Assembly: GCA_000403295.2 (NCBI GenBank)
Contig: KE159605.1
Coordinates: forward strand, 547,353 to 611,352
Origin: Lachnospiraceae bacterium M18-1
GTDB lineage: Bacteria > Bacillota > Clostridia > Lachnospirales > Lachnospiraceae
Length of the DNA: 64,000 bases
Direction: 5' to 3'
Under the pieces are notes generated by a model. It worked only from the letters and a program-made list of their open reading frames with translations, did not search any database and was not told the origin of the DNA. Positions 53,046 to 61,421 of the stretch are shown here, piece by piece (position 1 is the first letter of the stretch; every line of letters begins with the position of its first letter). Position numbers and translations under genes: made by a program.

Positions 53046-54266
53046 TCATTTTTCTTCCCTTATTGAAACAATTCGAACGGCGGAAGCCATTCCGCCGTCA
53101 CCATATGTCGGACTTTTTAAAAAATCTTTTGATGTCCGGCTAAATTCCTGATGATTTGTTATTGCATGAATCACTTCATTTTCCCAATTGTATAACCTGA
53201 AATTTGATATAGCTTCCACTCCCAGCAGTGCGTCTACGATATGATCATGATAGCTGCTGACATGCTTTTCTATCATAAAACGCATCAGTTCCAGCCGTTT
53301 ATCCATGCTTCTTATATTTGATGAAGCAGGAGCTGTACGATACCAAATCAGCGGTTTATCCACAATCCCAATCACAGATTTTGGAGAAGTTTCCAACATA
53401 CTTAAAAAGAAATCCCAATCTTCAAAGCCAGAACGCATAGATTCATCATATCCCCCGCATTGTTCATAAATGTCCCGGCGGAGAATATGTGTCGCCGGAC
53501 AACAATTTCGGGATAAAAATGAACTTATATTCCCTCCGGCAGGACAGACAATGGAATCCAATGCTCCAAATGTATGCATCCAGGAGGATGCTGCGACCAT
53601 GGATGGATTGCTGCCAAGCAGACGGCTAACATACTCTGTATATTCCGGTTTCAATTTGTCGTCTCCATCCAATACTAATACCATTGGAGCCTCTGTTTTC
53701 TTAATACCAGCATTTCTCGCGGCAGATACTCCCCCATTTTCCTGGTAATGTATCATCACCGGAATTGGTAAATCAGACTTTTTTTCTATATCTTTTAATA
53801 CGCATAAGGAACCTTCATCTGTGGAACCATCATCTACAATGATAATTTTCTGTGGTAATACTGTTTGGGCGCATAAAGATTCAACGGCTTCAAGAATCAT
53901 CATGCCTTGATTAAAACTTGTTATGACCGCCTCAATGTCTGTTCCAAAACAATATGTGTTCCCATTCCTGCTTTCCGCTATTCTCTTTTCCTGTTCCCCG
54001 TGTTCTTCTTTTCGCTTCCGGATAGCGTTTTCCTGCTCTGATTTCGCTTTTTCCCGCGCCTCCTTCGCTTCTTCCTTCATTCCCTTTTCAACTTTCTTTT
54101 GATAGTCCTCTGCTTTATCTGCGGTCTCACCGACATACCCCATTGCCCGCTCCATGGCAGATGTATCACCTCTCCTCTCTGCTTCTTGATAGACACGGAA
54201 AGGTGTATTCGTCATTTTCATATTCATACTTGCCCCTGCAAGGCCTTCCATCGTTTTCGCATGCAT
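53046..54266 (-). CDS. Family 2 glycosyltransferase with a charged helical N-terminus
   Basis: 406 residues. Residues ~1-100 are highly charged and helical (AERRGDTSAMERAMGYVGETADKAEDY, then a Lys/Glu/Ala coiled coil). Residues ~108-350 are a GT2 GT-A fold: AVITSFNQGMMILEAVESL, VDDGSTD, ENGGVSAARNAGI, and DGDD (~198). No membrane helix. The N-terminal part has no place in standard GT2 enzymes. ATG at 54266 follows GGAGGG. It follows an AgrC-like kinase gene. Acceptor unknown; possibly a peptide or protein. Confidence 0.8.
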   Translation of the reverse strand: MHAKTMEGLAGASMNMKMTNTPFRVYQEAERRGDTSAMERAMGYVGETADKAEDYQKKVEKGMKEEAKEAREKAKSEQENAIRKRKEEHGEQEKRIAESRNGNTYCFGTDIEAVITSFNQGMMILEAVESLCAQTVLPQKIIIVDDGSTDEGSLCVLKDIEKKSDLPIPVMIHYQENGGVSAARNAGIKKTEAPMVLVLDGDDKLKPEYTEYVSRLLGSNPSMVAASSWMHTFGALDSIVCPAGGNISSFLSRNCCPATHILRRDIYEQCGGYDESMRSGFEDWDFFLSMLETSPKSVIGIVDKPLIWYRTAPASSNIRSMDKRLELMRFMIEKHVSSYHDHIVDALLGVEAISNFRLYNWENEVIHAITNHQEFSRTSKDFLKSPTYGDGGMASAVRIVSIREEK

Positions 54267-54342
54267 TATAATCCCTCCAATTTGATATTGCCGGGTAAGG
54301 AGCTGTCCCCTTTTTCGTTTTTCGGCAGTGAGAAGCGGCAGG

Positions 54343-55671
54343 TTAATCCATTTGCTGTGAGATGCTTTCTGGATGCTGTGGGATGATCAGCAGTACCTGT
54401 AGGATAAATACGTCCCCCCGTGTCTCTATACTCATGGCACCGCCATATTTTTCGGCTACCTTTTTTACATTCGACAAGCCAGTCCCTTTTTTGAACGTAT
54501 CTTTTCCATGGAAGCTGTTCTCCACTTCTATCATAAGGAAATCCCCCTGGATACGCCCGGACACATAGATATGCCCATCTGTGCCGTCGTCCGGATTTTT
54601 ACATGCATGAATCGCATTATCCAGCGCGTTTGACAGGACAATACAGATATCAATGTCCCGCAGGCTGCAGGGGTATGGCAGAAGAAGGGAGCAATCCACG
54701 CCTATCCCCATGCTTTTTGCAATCCCCAGCTTGTTCCCCACCAAAATATCCACGACCGGGTTATTGGTACTGCAGGGGAATGACATTTTTTCCGCCATAT
54801 CGTCCATATCCTCCATATAGCTTACAGCTTCCTCTACTTTCCCGCTCTGCAGGAGCTTTTTTACCACTGCGATGTGATTCCTGATGTCATGGCGGAATGA
54901 CTTTGTTTCATCGTAACGGGTCTTCGCCTCCTCTACATACTGATTCAGGGAATATTCTTCCTGCTCCAGCAATGATAATTCTCTGCTAAGGCGGAAATTC
55001 TGCTGCAATTTCTTATAAGAGAACAGGATGCAGAACACACTTAAAAGCCCAAAAAACTGCATGACGAGCAGCTGCCAGTGGTTGAACAGATACAGGTAAG
55101 GTTCTTCCTCCCCTATAACCTCATACCTGTACTCAAATGCGATCGTATTAATGTACTCACTCATAATAAAGATCATCAGGATCGGGATGAAAACCAGAAA
55201 CATCTGCTGCATTTCCGCTGCGGTATAATAGGAAAAATAGCGATATACCATATAATAACAAAACCCGGCCAGCAGAAGTGACGCCGCCTCGCTGCCCAGC
55301 ATGACCGCGATGCCGGCATTACCACTGAAAAAATCCGGCCTCCATGAGTATAAAAGCCCCGTCAGGGAGTTCACAATCCCAAAGCAGAGCAGCATGATTT
55401 CCGTCATCAAGGCCGCATACAAAATAGAAAACTTAAAATCCGCGTGACAGACCAGCATCCCGTATCCCGTAAGAAGAAATACATACACCACGAAGCCCGT
55501 TATCGTGCCGACCGAAAAAAAATCGTTGACAACCACCGCACATACTGCAAACAGGAAATAAAAAGGAATCCATATTTTCTTTTTCAGGATTTTTGCTAAA
55601 AAATAAAGCTGGATAGATATCTCGATAACACCCATAATATATCTATTAAAAAAGTCTAAATACTCAGCCAT
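54343..55671 (-). CDS. AgrC-like GHKL sensor histidine kinase
   Basis: 442 residues. Six or so N-terminal membrane helices (~1-205), then a DHp/GHKL cytoplasmic part with the phospho-acceptor FRHDIRNH (~264) and an N box LSNALDNAIHAC. The layout is that of peptide quorum-sensing kinases. ATG at 55671 follows GGGAGG. Pairs with the LytTR regulator 83 bases upstream. No AgrB or AgrD gene was found nearby. Confidence 0.88.
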   Translation of the reverse strand: MAEYLDFFNRYIMGVIEISIQLYFLAKILKKKIWIPFYFLFAVCAVVVNDFFSVGTITGFVVYVFLLTGYGMLVCHADFKFSILYAALMTEIMLLCFGIVNSLTGLLYSWRPDFFSGNAGIAVMLGSEAASLLLAGFCYYMVYRYFSYYTAAEMQQMFLVFIPILMIFIMSEYINTIAFEYRYEVIGEEEPYLYLFNHWQLLVMQFFGLLSVFCILFSYKKLQQNFRLSRELSLLEQEEYSLNQYVEEAKTRYDETKSFRHDIRNHIAVVKKLLQSGKVEEAVSYMEDMDDMAEKMSFPCSTNNPVVDILVGNKLGIAKSMGIGVDCSLLLPYPCSLRDIDICIVLSNALDNAIHACKNPDDGTDGHIYVSGRIQGDFLMIEVENSFHGKDTFKKGTGLSNVKKVAEKYGGAMSIETRGDVFILQVLLIIPQHPESISQQMD

Positions 55672-55754
55672 TTTACCTCCCATATGGAAATCTCCCTATC
55701 TGCCCGGCACCCTTTCAGGCAGGCCGGCAATCTGAATCAGAACCATTTCGAATC

Positions 55755-56459
55755 TCAGATGTTCTTCATATACCGCAGCACAACACTGGAGAACTCTTTA
55801 CTCCGCAGCCGTGATACGGGAACCTCTTTGCCGTTATCCATATAGGCAGTCCCGTTTTTATAACCTTTTAAGTGCTTCAGATTGATGAGATAGCTCCTGT
55901 GGCATCGGAAAAAATGGCCGCCCAGTTTCGTTTCCAGATTTTCAATCCGCTCATAATAATCAAGAACTTCGTCTGATACCAGGTTCAGATATATTTTCCG
56001 GTCTATGATCTCACAAAAGACAATCTCATCCTTTCGAATAATACGCCCTTCATATCCCTTCTGCACGAGCAGGCTGTCTTCACCGACGCTGTGCATAGAA
56101 GCTAACAGGCGCTCCATGGTTCTCTCAAACTGCTTTTCTTCCACCGGCTTGACCAGATAATCGTAGGCCTGCACCTCAAAAGACTGGAATACCATCTCTT
56201 TCAGTACCGTGATGAAGATCAGAAATCCCCGGAACTTATCCGCCCTCAGTTTCCTTGCCGTCTCCATACCATCCATGCCATTCATCTGGATATCCAGAAA
56301 CAGGATGTCGATCTGCCCATCGTAGTTCAGCAGCTCTTCACCGCTTAAAAACGTCCGGAGGCTGATCTCCCTGTTCTTTTTACGAAAAAAATCGGAAACA
56401 AACGTCTTTATGTGATCAGACATCTGTTTTTCATCGTCGCAGATTACAATATGGATCAA
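55755..56459 (-). CDS. AgrA-like LytTR response regulator
   Basis: 234 residues. Receiver with ICDDEKQ, phospho-Asp in ILFLDIQMNGMDG and Lys in LVKPVEEKQF; LytTR DNA-binding domain with HFFRCHRSYLINLKHLKGY. TTG at 56459 is preceded by GGAGGTGG. Promoter at 56498-56526. Forms a two-gene operon with the AgrC-like kinase. Confidence 0.9.
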   Translation of the reverse strand: MIHIVICDDEKQMSDHIKTFVSDFFRKKNREISLRTFLSGEELLNYDGQIDILFLDIQMNGMDGMETARKLRADKFRGFLIFITVLKEMVFQSFEVQAYDYLVKPVEEKQFERTMERLLASMHSVGEDSLLVQKGYEGRIIRKDEIVFCEIIDRKIYLNLVSDEVLDYYERIENLETKLGGHFFRCHRSYLINLKHLKGYKNGTAYMDNGKEVPVSRLRSKEFSSVVLRYMKNI

Positions 56460-56497
56460 GGTGCCACCTCCTAAATCATCATCAAGATAGACATTTT

Positions 56498-56526
56498 ATT
56501 ATAGCCTGTCCGAAACGCCGAAACAA
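56498..56526 (-). promoter_or_regulatory. Sigma-A promoter of the LytTR regulator gene
   Basis: TTGTTT (56526-56521), 17-base spacer, TATAAT (56503-56498) on the minus strand. Confidence 0.65.
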
Positions 56527-56565
56527 TGGAATCGCTGTGAAATGTTTATCTGTTGCTGTAAAATG

Positions 56566-56711
56566 GTTACTGTTCACACGGCGTCGTGCACCCTGCTGCA
56601 CGGCGTCCGGCCAATTCAGTGATGGGGCAGGCATCCAGCCCCTCGCCGTCAGGCGACTTTTCAATGGGCTGGATGCGGTTACTGGAGCACCCAAAGGGTG
56701 TGAACCGTAAC
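56566..56711. repeat. Dispersed palindromic element, family 1, copy 2
   Basis: 146 bp, same orientation as the copy at 4440-4564: GTTACTGTTCACACGGCGTC at the left, CATCCAGCCCCTCGCCG / CGGGCTGGATG-type core, and GGAGCACCCAAAGGGTGTGA at the right, with GTAAC at the end. It has a 21-bp extra segment near the left end in which GGCGTC is duplicated. Confidence 0.85.
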
Positions 56712-56729
56712 GTAAAATGCATTATGATG

Positions 56730-57038
56730 TCATATATTGAAATGAATCTGCTCTGCCAGAGATTGTTTTTTCTGCCTGCGGACCGTCCAGACAGACAGAA
56801 TCAGTTCCATGCCAAACAACACCAGGATAAACAACCCCATTTCCAGAAATGGGAACTGATATGGAACAATTTTTCCGGCAAAGGATTTCTTACTCACTTC
56901 CATACATATTACCACAGAAACCGGCACTCCTACAATGAAGACCGCCAGCACTGCAAAAAATGCGTAGCACATCCCCTCAACAATATTCATCCGGCATAGC
57001 TGCTTCCCCGTCAGGCCGATGGAACGCAGGATGCCCAC
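56730..57038 (-). pseudogene. C-terminal fragment of an FtsX-type permease
   Basis: 102 codons from a GTG: LRSIGLTGKQLCRMNIVEG is the cytoplasmic loop and the rest the last three helices of an FtsX/MacB-type permease half. A whole permease would need several hundred more residues. It follows the stop of the complete permease by three bases, so it looks like what a deletion left of a second permease gene. Sequence differs from the same region of its neighbour. Confidence 0.65.
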
Positions 57039-57041
57039 TTG

Positions 57042-59456
57042 TCAATCATCCCTGATCGCAGACAGGATACTTGTTTTCTTTAGTTCCGACCTGGCATATA
57101 TAGAAAAAAGCAAATAAATCACCGCCAGCACAGCAGCCAGAGCCACCAGAAACATCCACGGCAATTTCAAAGTAATGCAATGATTCATGATATCTAACCG
57201 TTTGCACACAATGGCACTGAAAATACTGCCGCATAAAAGGGATATTACCAGCGAACCGCCAAGATAGATCCCGATTTCTATATCCAGCATTTTGTTTAAC
57301 TGCTTTTTCGTCGTCCCCACAGCCTCAAACAGGCCAAATTCGCATTTCCTATTCTGAAAATCAACCAGAAACATGTTCATAAGGCTGATGCTACCAAAGA
57401 TAAGTAAAATGACTGAAATCATATACATCGCCTTGATCGACGCCTGATATCTGTACTGAATATTCACAATCGTCTGTTCATCCGTATTTACCTGTATTTT
57501 CCCATTCTGCTCCGCAAGCCCCCGGACCGCATCCAGGACTTCCTGGAAACACCCGTCGGAAGCTTTCACAGCCAGAATCCCTGTCTGCTCTGTGATCCCT
57601 GTCTGCTTTTTTGCCGTATCATACGTCATGATAAAATAAGGGCTGCCTGGAACAACGGGGCTGTCCTGCATCAGATCCGCGCTGTCGTATGTCCCCGCTA
57701 CAACAGATTCTATCTCAAAGCTGCTGCCGTCGGGAGCCCTTCCTTTTATTTTCAGAGTATCCCCGACTTTTGCAATGCCTTCTTCGGCTAATATTCCGTT
57801 TCTTGCGGCCATATCATCATAGTCTGCCGCACCATCAGATAAAACAGCCTGCTTTTCTTCTATCTGTTCCCGATTTAAGGTCGGGAAACAACTGGCGTAG
57901 CTTGTGATCGATCCAATCCCGCCCGGAAATGTAACCGTCATATAGATACAATCACACCTGGTGATCTTTTCTATCCCGCTTATTGTTTCCAATTCCTGGA
58001 TCAGCGCCTGGTCCTCCAGTGGATTTCCCTCAAGCTGCAGCTTTGAACTTCCGTAGGGCTCCGACTCTTTATCAAAAGAACTTCCCACCGTGTTTTTTAT
58101 CTGTATCAGAATATTGCCATAGGGATAATACATAAAATTTGCCTGTTTTTCCGGGTCAATCGAACCGGCGGCCGTGGAAGTGACCAGCAGAAGCGCCCCG
58201 CTCATTCCAAGCATGAAAAGTGTCAGGGCCGCCTTCTTCCGGTTCCTCTGTATATTCATTTTCGCCAAATGAAACGGCGTGAATCTTTGGTGCAGCCTCC
58301 GGCTCTTTATTTTATCCCCTGTATACACAAGATATCTCGTACCCTCTACCGGAGAAGTATGCATTGCCACCCGGACAGGCCCAAAAATAGCAAGGTTCAC
58401 GGTCACAAAAGCTGCCGCCGCAATCAGGACAGCGTAAAGAACCGCTACTTTTATACGGAATCCGTCGGGACAGCCTGCAAATCCAACCAAGACACCGGCG
58501 AAAAGTCCCAGCGGAATCCCTGTCATGGCATACAGGCGGCCCTCTTTCCCTGCCATTCTTTTCATCTGCTTTTTGGTCATTCCGATCGTTCGCAGCTGCC
58601 CGAACATCTGGACATTTTTTACAATCTTTGTATAAAAAACACCATGGACAATCGTTGCAGCCAGAATCGCCGTCAGTACAGCCAGAATCGGAACCGGAAT
58701 CGGAATCCCCGATTTTATGGCACCCGACATCACCGCAAAATATTCTGTAAGGTTGATCTGCTCTTTTACAATGTCTGTATTCTGTATTACCCCTTCGACA
58801 AAATCAAGAATGGCTGACGAACTGATTGCCTTCGTATTAAGCCTTGTATAGCCAGTTACTTGAAACGTATCCTCTGATAAGACGCGCGCCAGTTCCTTGT
58901 TCACATAGATGAAATAACCATCGCTCTCTTTCGTATCATTTAGAATACCTGAAAGAATATATTCCGCTTCCCGGCCTGTGCCGGTCAGATCAAGCGAAAT
59001 GATATCACCGGCCTGGTATGGTTTTCCCAGATAATCAATATAATTTTGCGGCAGCATGATCTCATTTTCTTTTTGCGGAGTATTTCCCTGAAGCGTCTTT
59101 TCTTCCTGATGCAAAAAATAATCCTTGTTTCCATATGCAACCGTGATTGTCTTATCCTCCACATAAAACAGCCCGATTGCCGAGTATTCGCCAATCCATA
59201 AAACATCTTCATTCTGATGCAGCCGGGCCGACTGCTCGTCTGTAATTCCCAAAATGCCGATCTGGGCTTTGTTTCTCTGTGTATTCTTATATTTCTCCTC
59301 TAAACCTGCCGAAATCAATACGATTGAAAAAACCATGCAGACAGAAAGCGCGATCGTAAAGATCAAAAGCAGGCGGCTTCTTTTATCTGCTTTCATATTT
59401 CTATTTGCCAGCTTGTTTACAACAAAGCTGGTATCATTTTCAAAAGGCCATGTCAT
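57042..59456 (-). CDS. FtsX-like ABC transporter permease
   Basis: 804 residues. N-terminal helix (~27-47), extracellular domain, first FtsX block of three helices (~255-375, with QLRTIGMTKKQMKRM), helix ~425-445, second extracellular domain and a second FtsX block (~670-790, FEAVGTTKKQLNKML). Such permeases work with a LolD-type ATPase in peptide sensing or resistance (BceB-like) or export. ATG at 59456 overlaps the ATPase fragment by four bases. Confidence 0.88.
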   Translation of the reverse strand: MTWPFENDTSFVVNKLANRNMKADKRSRLLLIFTIALSVCMVFSIVLISAGLEEKYKNTQRNKAQIGILGITDEQSARLHQNEDVLWIGEYSAIGLFYVEDKTITVAYGNKDYFLHQEEKTLQGNTPQKENEIMLPQNYIDYLGKPYQAGDIISLDLTGTGREAEYILSGILNDTKESDGYFIYVNKELARVLSEDTFQVTGYTRLNTKAISSSAILDFVEGVIQNTDIVKEQINLTEYFAVMSGAIKSGIPIPVPILAVLTAILAATIVHGVFYTKIVKNVQMFGQLRTIGMTKKQMKRMAGKEGRLYAMTGIPLGLFAGVLVGFAGCPDGFRIKVAVLYAVLIAAAAFVTVNLAIFGPVRVAMHTSPVEGTRYLVYTGDKIKSRRLHQRFTPFHLAKMNIQRNRKKAALTLFMLGMSGALLLVTSTAAGSIDPEKQANFMYYPYGNILIQIKNTVGSSFDKESEPYGSSKLQLEGNPLEDQALIQELETISGIEKITRCDCIYMTVTFPGGIGSITSYASCFPTLNREQIEEKQAVLSDGAADYDDMAARNGILAEEGIAKVGDTLKIKGRAPDGSSFEIESVVAGTYDSADLMQDSPVVPGSPYFIMTYDTAKKQTGITEQTGILAVKASDGCFQEVLDAVRGLAEQNGKIQVNTDEQTIVNIQYRYQASIKAMYMISVILLIFGSISLMNMFLVDFQNRKCEFGLFEAVGTTKKQLNKMLDIEIGIYLGGSLVISLLCGSIFSAIVCKRLDIMNHCITLKLPWMFLVALAAVLAVIYLLFSIYARSELKKTSILSAIRDD

Positions 59457-59737
59457 GATCTTCCGCCTCCTTTTCGCACTTGCCTTCCTCCTTTACAAGG
59501 CAGCGCCCCCTCGCCTTCGCCCGGCGGCAATTCGTCGGAAGGCATTCCGAAAGTGCTCCGCACTTGCCTTCCTCCTCTAACAATCCGGCCGTCCTCGATG
59601 CGGACAATGCGGTCGGCAAGCTGGGCGATCTCGTTGTTGTGCGTAATCATAACGATGGTCTGGTCAAACGACCTGCTGGTGCGTTTTAAAAGGCCAAGCA
59701 CATCGGCGCTGGATTTGCTGTCCAGGTTGCCGGTAGG
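59453..59737 (-). pseudogene. ABC ATPase fragment, 5' part missing
   Basis: Coding from PTGNLDSKSSADVLGLLKR through the H-loop VMITHNN to IEDGRIV, i.e. the last third of a LolD/MacB-type ATPase; the Asp-Glu of Walker B is replaced by foreign sequence (the codon before CCT at 59737 encodes Arg). Walker A and signature are absent. The C-terminus carries an 84-bp in-frame insertion bounded by 17-bp direct repeats. Most simply, prophage integration separated the two halves. Confidence 0.75.
59475..59575. repeat. 17-bp direct repeats framing an 84-bp in-frame insertion
   Basis: CGCACTTGCCTTCCTCC at 59475-59491 and 59559-59575, offset 84 bp (28 codons), with a small AAGTGC/GCACTT hairpin in between. 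Lies in the 3' end of the ATPase fragment. Confidence 0.7.
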
Positions 59738-59766
59738 GCGTATAAAGTTAGTATAACATGGAAAGC

Positions 59767-59798
59767 CCCCGGAAAGCCTGCTGCCCTCCGGGGTTCTT
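59767..59798 (+). terminator. Hairpin at the prophage edge
   Basis: CCCCGGA (59767-59773) and TCCGGGG (59787-59793) followed by TTCTTTT on the plus strand; on the minus strand it follows the stop of the 118-residue gene with a weaker tail. Confidence 0.45.
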
Positions 59799-60155
59799 TT
59801 ATTCTATCCTTTCAACCTCTGCCACCTTCTGCATAAGCTCCGACACGCTGATTTTATCAGAAGTCAGAAAATATGAATAGTCGCAATAGTTCTGTTTTTC
59901 TGTGATAACCACCGCAAGCTCCCCTTTGTAGATGAAATTATACTGTGTTTCCTCCTGCCCTTCTTCCGTCCTGATATTCTTTTTTATTATCAGTTCCCCG
60001 TCTTCCGGCTGCGGCTTATCATCTTTCACAGTCGCCCGCCACGTCGCTTCAATTATCCTGTTTCTTGTTTCAATCGTCCTGTCCGTCATTGCTGCAACTT
60101 CCTTCACGACTGCTGCCGCAACGTCTTCTTTCCATCTCTGCAACATATTCAACAA
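59799..60155 (-). CDS. Prophage protein of unknown function
   Basis: 118 residues from TTG 60155 (or ATG 60146). KEDVAAAVVKEVAAMTDRTIETRNRIIEATWRATV is helical; the C-terminal half (NFIYKGELAVVITEKQNYCDYSYFLTSD) looks like a small alpha-beta domain. No family recognised. AAGGAG lies about 12 bases upstream. Last gene of a three-gene unit with the zinc-ribbon and RHH proteins. Confidence 0.55.
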   Translation of the reverse strand: MLNMLQRWKEDVAAAVVKEVAAMTDRTIETRNRIIEATWRATVKDDKPQPEDGELIIKKNIRTEEGQEETQYNFIYKGELAVVITEKQNYCDYSYFLTSDKISVSELMQKVAEVERIE

Positions 60156-60243
60156 TTTCTTCCAGCTCCTTTTTCACATATGCGGACAGACAAGCTGTTT
60201 CCTGCGGCAGAACTGATATTCTTTCTCCATGCGCCGCCCTCCG

Positions 60244-60429
60244 TCATACAAACTGCGTCATTTCATCAATGGTCTTCTTCATGTCCTCGGCTTCCCAGTA
60301 CCCGTCGCAGGAATCGCCGCCTCTCCTGCTCTTCCCGTCACTGTTGCAGAAATACTTCCACGCCCCTTTTCCCTTCTCATACGGCATGACAAGCCCGCAG
60401 CTTTCACACTTCCCCGGTCTTTTCTCCAT
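60244..60429 (-). CDS. Small zinc-ribbon-like protein
   Basis: 61 residues. CESC (residues ~8-11), then FC (~27) and SC (~41), with GLVMPYEKGKGAWKYFCNSDG between, suggest a zinc-binding ribbon. ATG at 60429 follows GGAGGGTCAGG. It overlaps the RHH gene by 26 bases. Unknown function. Confidence 0.6.
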   Translation of the reverse strand: MEKRPGKCESCGLVMPYEKGKGAWKYFCNSDGKSRRGGDSCDGYWEAEDMKKTIDEMTQFV

Positions 60430-60649
60430 CTGCCTGACCCTCCCTTTCCATGCGCTGATATACGGCAGTTACAATGTAATCATTCATTGATTGCCCAGCA
60501 GCGGAAGCCGCCCTTTCAATCTTCACTTTCTCCCCCATTTTTACAAACGGGTACAGCCTTTCATAATTCTTGCCGTTGAAAGTGTTCTTTGCCTTCGTCG
60601 CCGCTTTCTGCTGCCCCGTGTTCCTCGTGTCCGGCTTCTTCTCTTCCAT
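60404..60649 (-). CDS. Ribbon-helix-helix type DNA-binding protein
   Basis: 81 residues. After a basic disordered N-terminus, LYPFVKMGEKVKIERAASAAGQSMNDYIVTAVYQRME is the Arc/MetJ-like pattern seen in clostridial phage and plasmid genes. Its own promoter contains two tandem copies of TTACGCAAGTA, a likely operator, so autoregulation is expected. Confidence 0.7.
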   Translation of the reverse strand: MEEKKPDTRNTGQQKAATKAKNTFNGKNYERLYPFVKMGEKVKIERAASAAGQSMNDYIVTAVYQRMEREGQADGEKTGEV

Positions 60650-60682
60650 GTTCCTCCCTCCTTCCTTTTCTGGGTATGTATC

Positions 60683-60715
60683 ATTATATCACTTACGCAA
60701 GTATTACGCAAGTAT
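60683..60715 (-). promoter_or_regulatory. Promoter and tandem operator of the RHH gene
   Basis: TTGCGT (60711-60706), 17-base spacer, TATAAT (60688-60683) on the minus strand. TTACGCAAGTA occurs at 60693 and 60704 (11-bp pitch), covering the spacer and -35. Confidence 0.65.
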
Positions 60716-60746
60716 ATTTATTTATCCTGCCTATTGAATTAACATA

Positions 60747-60762
60747 TCACTAAAATTAGTGA
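60747..60762. promoter_or_regulatory. Possible XRE operator 1
   Basis: TCACTAAAATTAGTGA, 7-bp arms around two bases. Related to operator 2 at 61117-61132 (TCACTAAAAATTGTGA). Confidence 0.5.
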
Positions 60763-60800
60763 ATACCAATATTTGTTTCACAAAAATTTGAGATTTTTTC

Positions 60801-60829
60801 TTGACTTTTAAGTAATAAGAAACTACAAT
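60801..60829 (+). promoter_or_regulatory. Promoter of the XRE repressor gene
   Basis: TTGACT (60801-60806), 17-base spacer, TACAAT (60824-60829). Confidence 0.65.
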
Positions 60830-60859
60830 ATAATAAAAGAGAAAAGAGGTGATTTTTTT

Positions 60860-61123
60860 ATGCTAGAGTACAAAATAAATGTAATAAAAGAACTGGAAAA
60901 TGTTGGTGTAAATACTACTGTTGCAAGAAAGACAGGAGTATTCGGACAGGAAACTATGAGGAAATTTAGAAACAAAGATACATCTATATCATTAGATAAT
61001 CTAAATCGACTTTGCTGCATCCTTGAAATGCAGCCAAGGGATATTATTAAATATGTCGAAACTGATGATGACAGAGAAAAAATAATCTCAAAAATTTGTG
61101 AAAAAGCAATTGACAATCACTAA
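60860..61123 (+). CDS. XRE/Cro-type repressor of the prophage
   Basis: 87 residues, a minimal helix-turn-helix protein (TTVARKTGVFGQETMRKFRNKDTSISLDNLNRLCCILEMQPRDI contains the HTH and the typical LxxLxxxLxxxPxDI end). ATG at 60860 follows AGAGGTG. Its stop overlaps operator 2 and the next promoter. Probably represses the 51-codon gene and perhaps the leftward unit. Confidence 0.8.
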   Translation: MLEYKINVIKELENVGVNTTVARKTGVFGQETMRKFRNKDTSISLDNLNRLCCILEMQPRDIIKYVETDDDREKIISKICEKAIDNH

Positions 61124-61138
61124 AAATTGTGATAATAT
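61110..61138 (+). promoter_or_regulatory. Promoter with embedded operator 2
   Basis: Consensus TTGACA (61110-61115), 17-base spacer, TAATAT (61133-61138). The spacer is almost exactly the palindrome TCACTAAAAATTGTGA (61117-61132), so a repressor bound there would block polymerase. Confidence 0.75.
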
Positions 61139-61195
61139 ATAATTGTCAAGAGGGAAACCGAATGACAATAACCTGAAAGGGAGAAAGGAGAACAG

Positions 61196-61351
61196 ATGGA
61201 AGTCATGAACGAAAAAGAAATCAAAATCGTAAAGAACTCAACAATTTACGAAATCCGGCTGGCATTTGCCAGTGGAGAGAAAGAGGATTACAAGAAAGAA
61301 GAAATCCTCGAAATGCTTGACAAAATCGCACTTGCGAAAGAGCAGGAGTAG
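61196..61351 (+). CDS. 51-residue prophage protein
   Basis: ATG at 61196 is five bases after AAAGGAG, stop TAG at 61349. Product MEVMNEKEIKIVKNSTIYEI, a short beta/alpha protein with an acidic helical C-terminus (KKEEILEMLDKIALAKEQE). No family recognised. Its promoter contains an operator, which makes it the obvious target of the adjacent repressor; a Cro-like or antirepressor role is a guess. Confidence 0.7.
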   Translation: MEVMNEKEIKIVKNSTIYEIRLAFASGEKEDYKKEEILEMLDKIALAKEQE

Positions 61352-61361
61352 TCAAGGGAAC

Positions 61362-61391
61362 AGAAAAGGGCGGCAGACACAAAAGCCGCCC
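61362..61391 (-). terminator. Terminator of the lysis operon
   Basis: GGGCGGC (61368-61374) and GCCGCCC (61385-61391); TTTTCTGTT follows on the minus strand. Convergent with the 51-codon gene. Confidence 0.75.
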
Positions 61392-61421
61392 AATCCATGA
61401 AGATTATATCAGGTTATTTTC

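Noticed and set aside
60156..60243. 18-codon ORF after GGAGG between the zinc-ribbon gene and the 118-residue gene
   Set aside because: Very short and in conflict with a longer startless frame; could be a frameshifted gene piece, but nothing supports a product.
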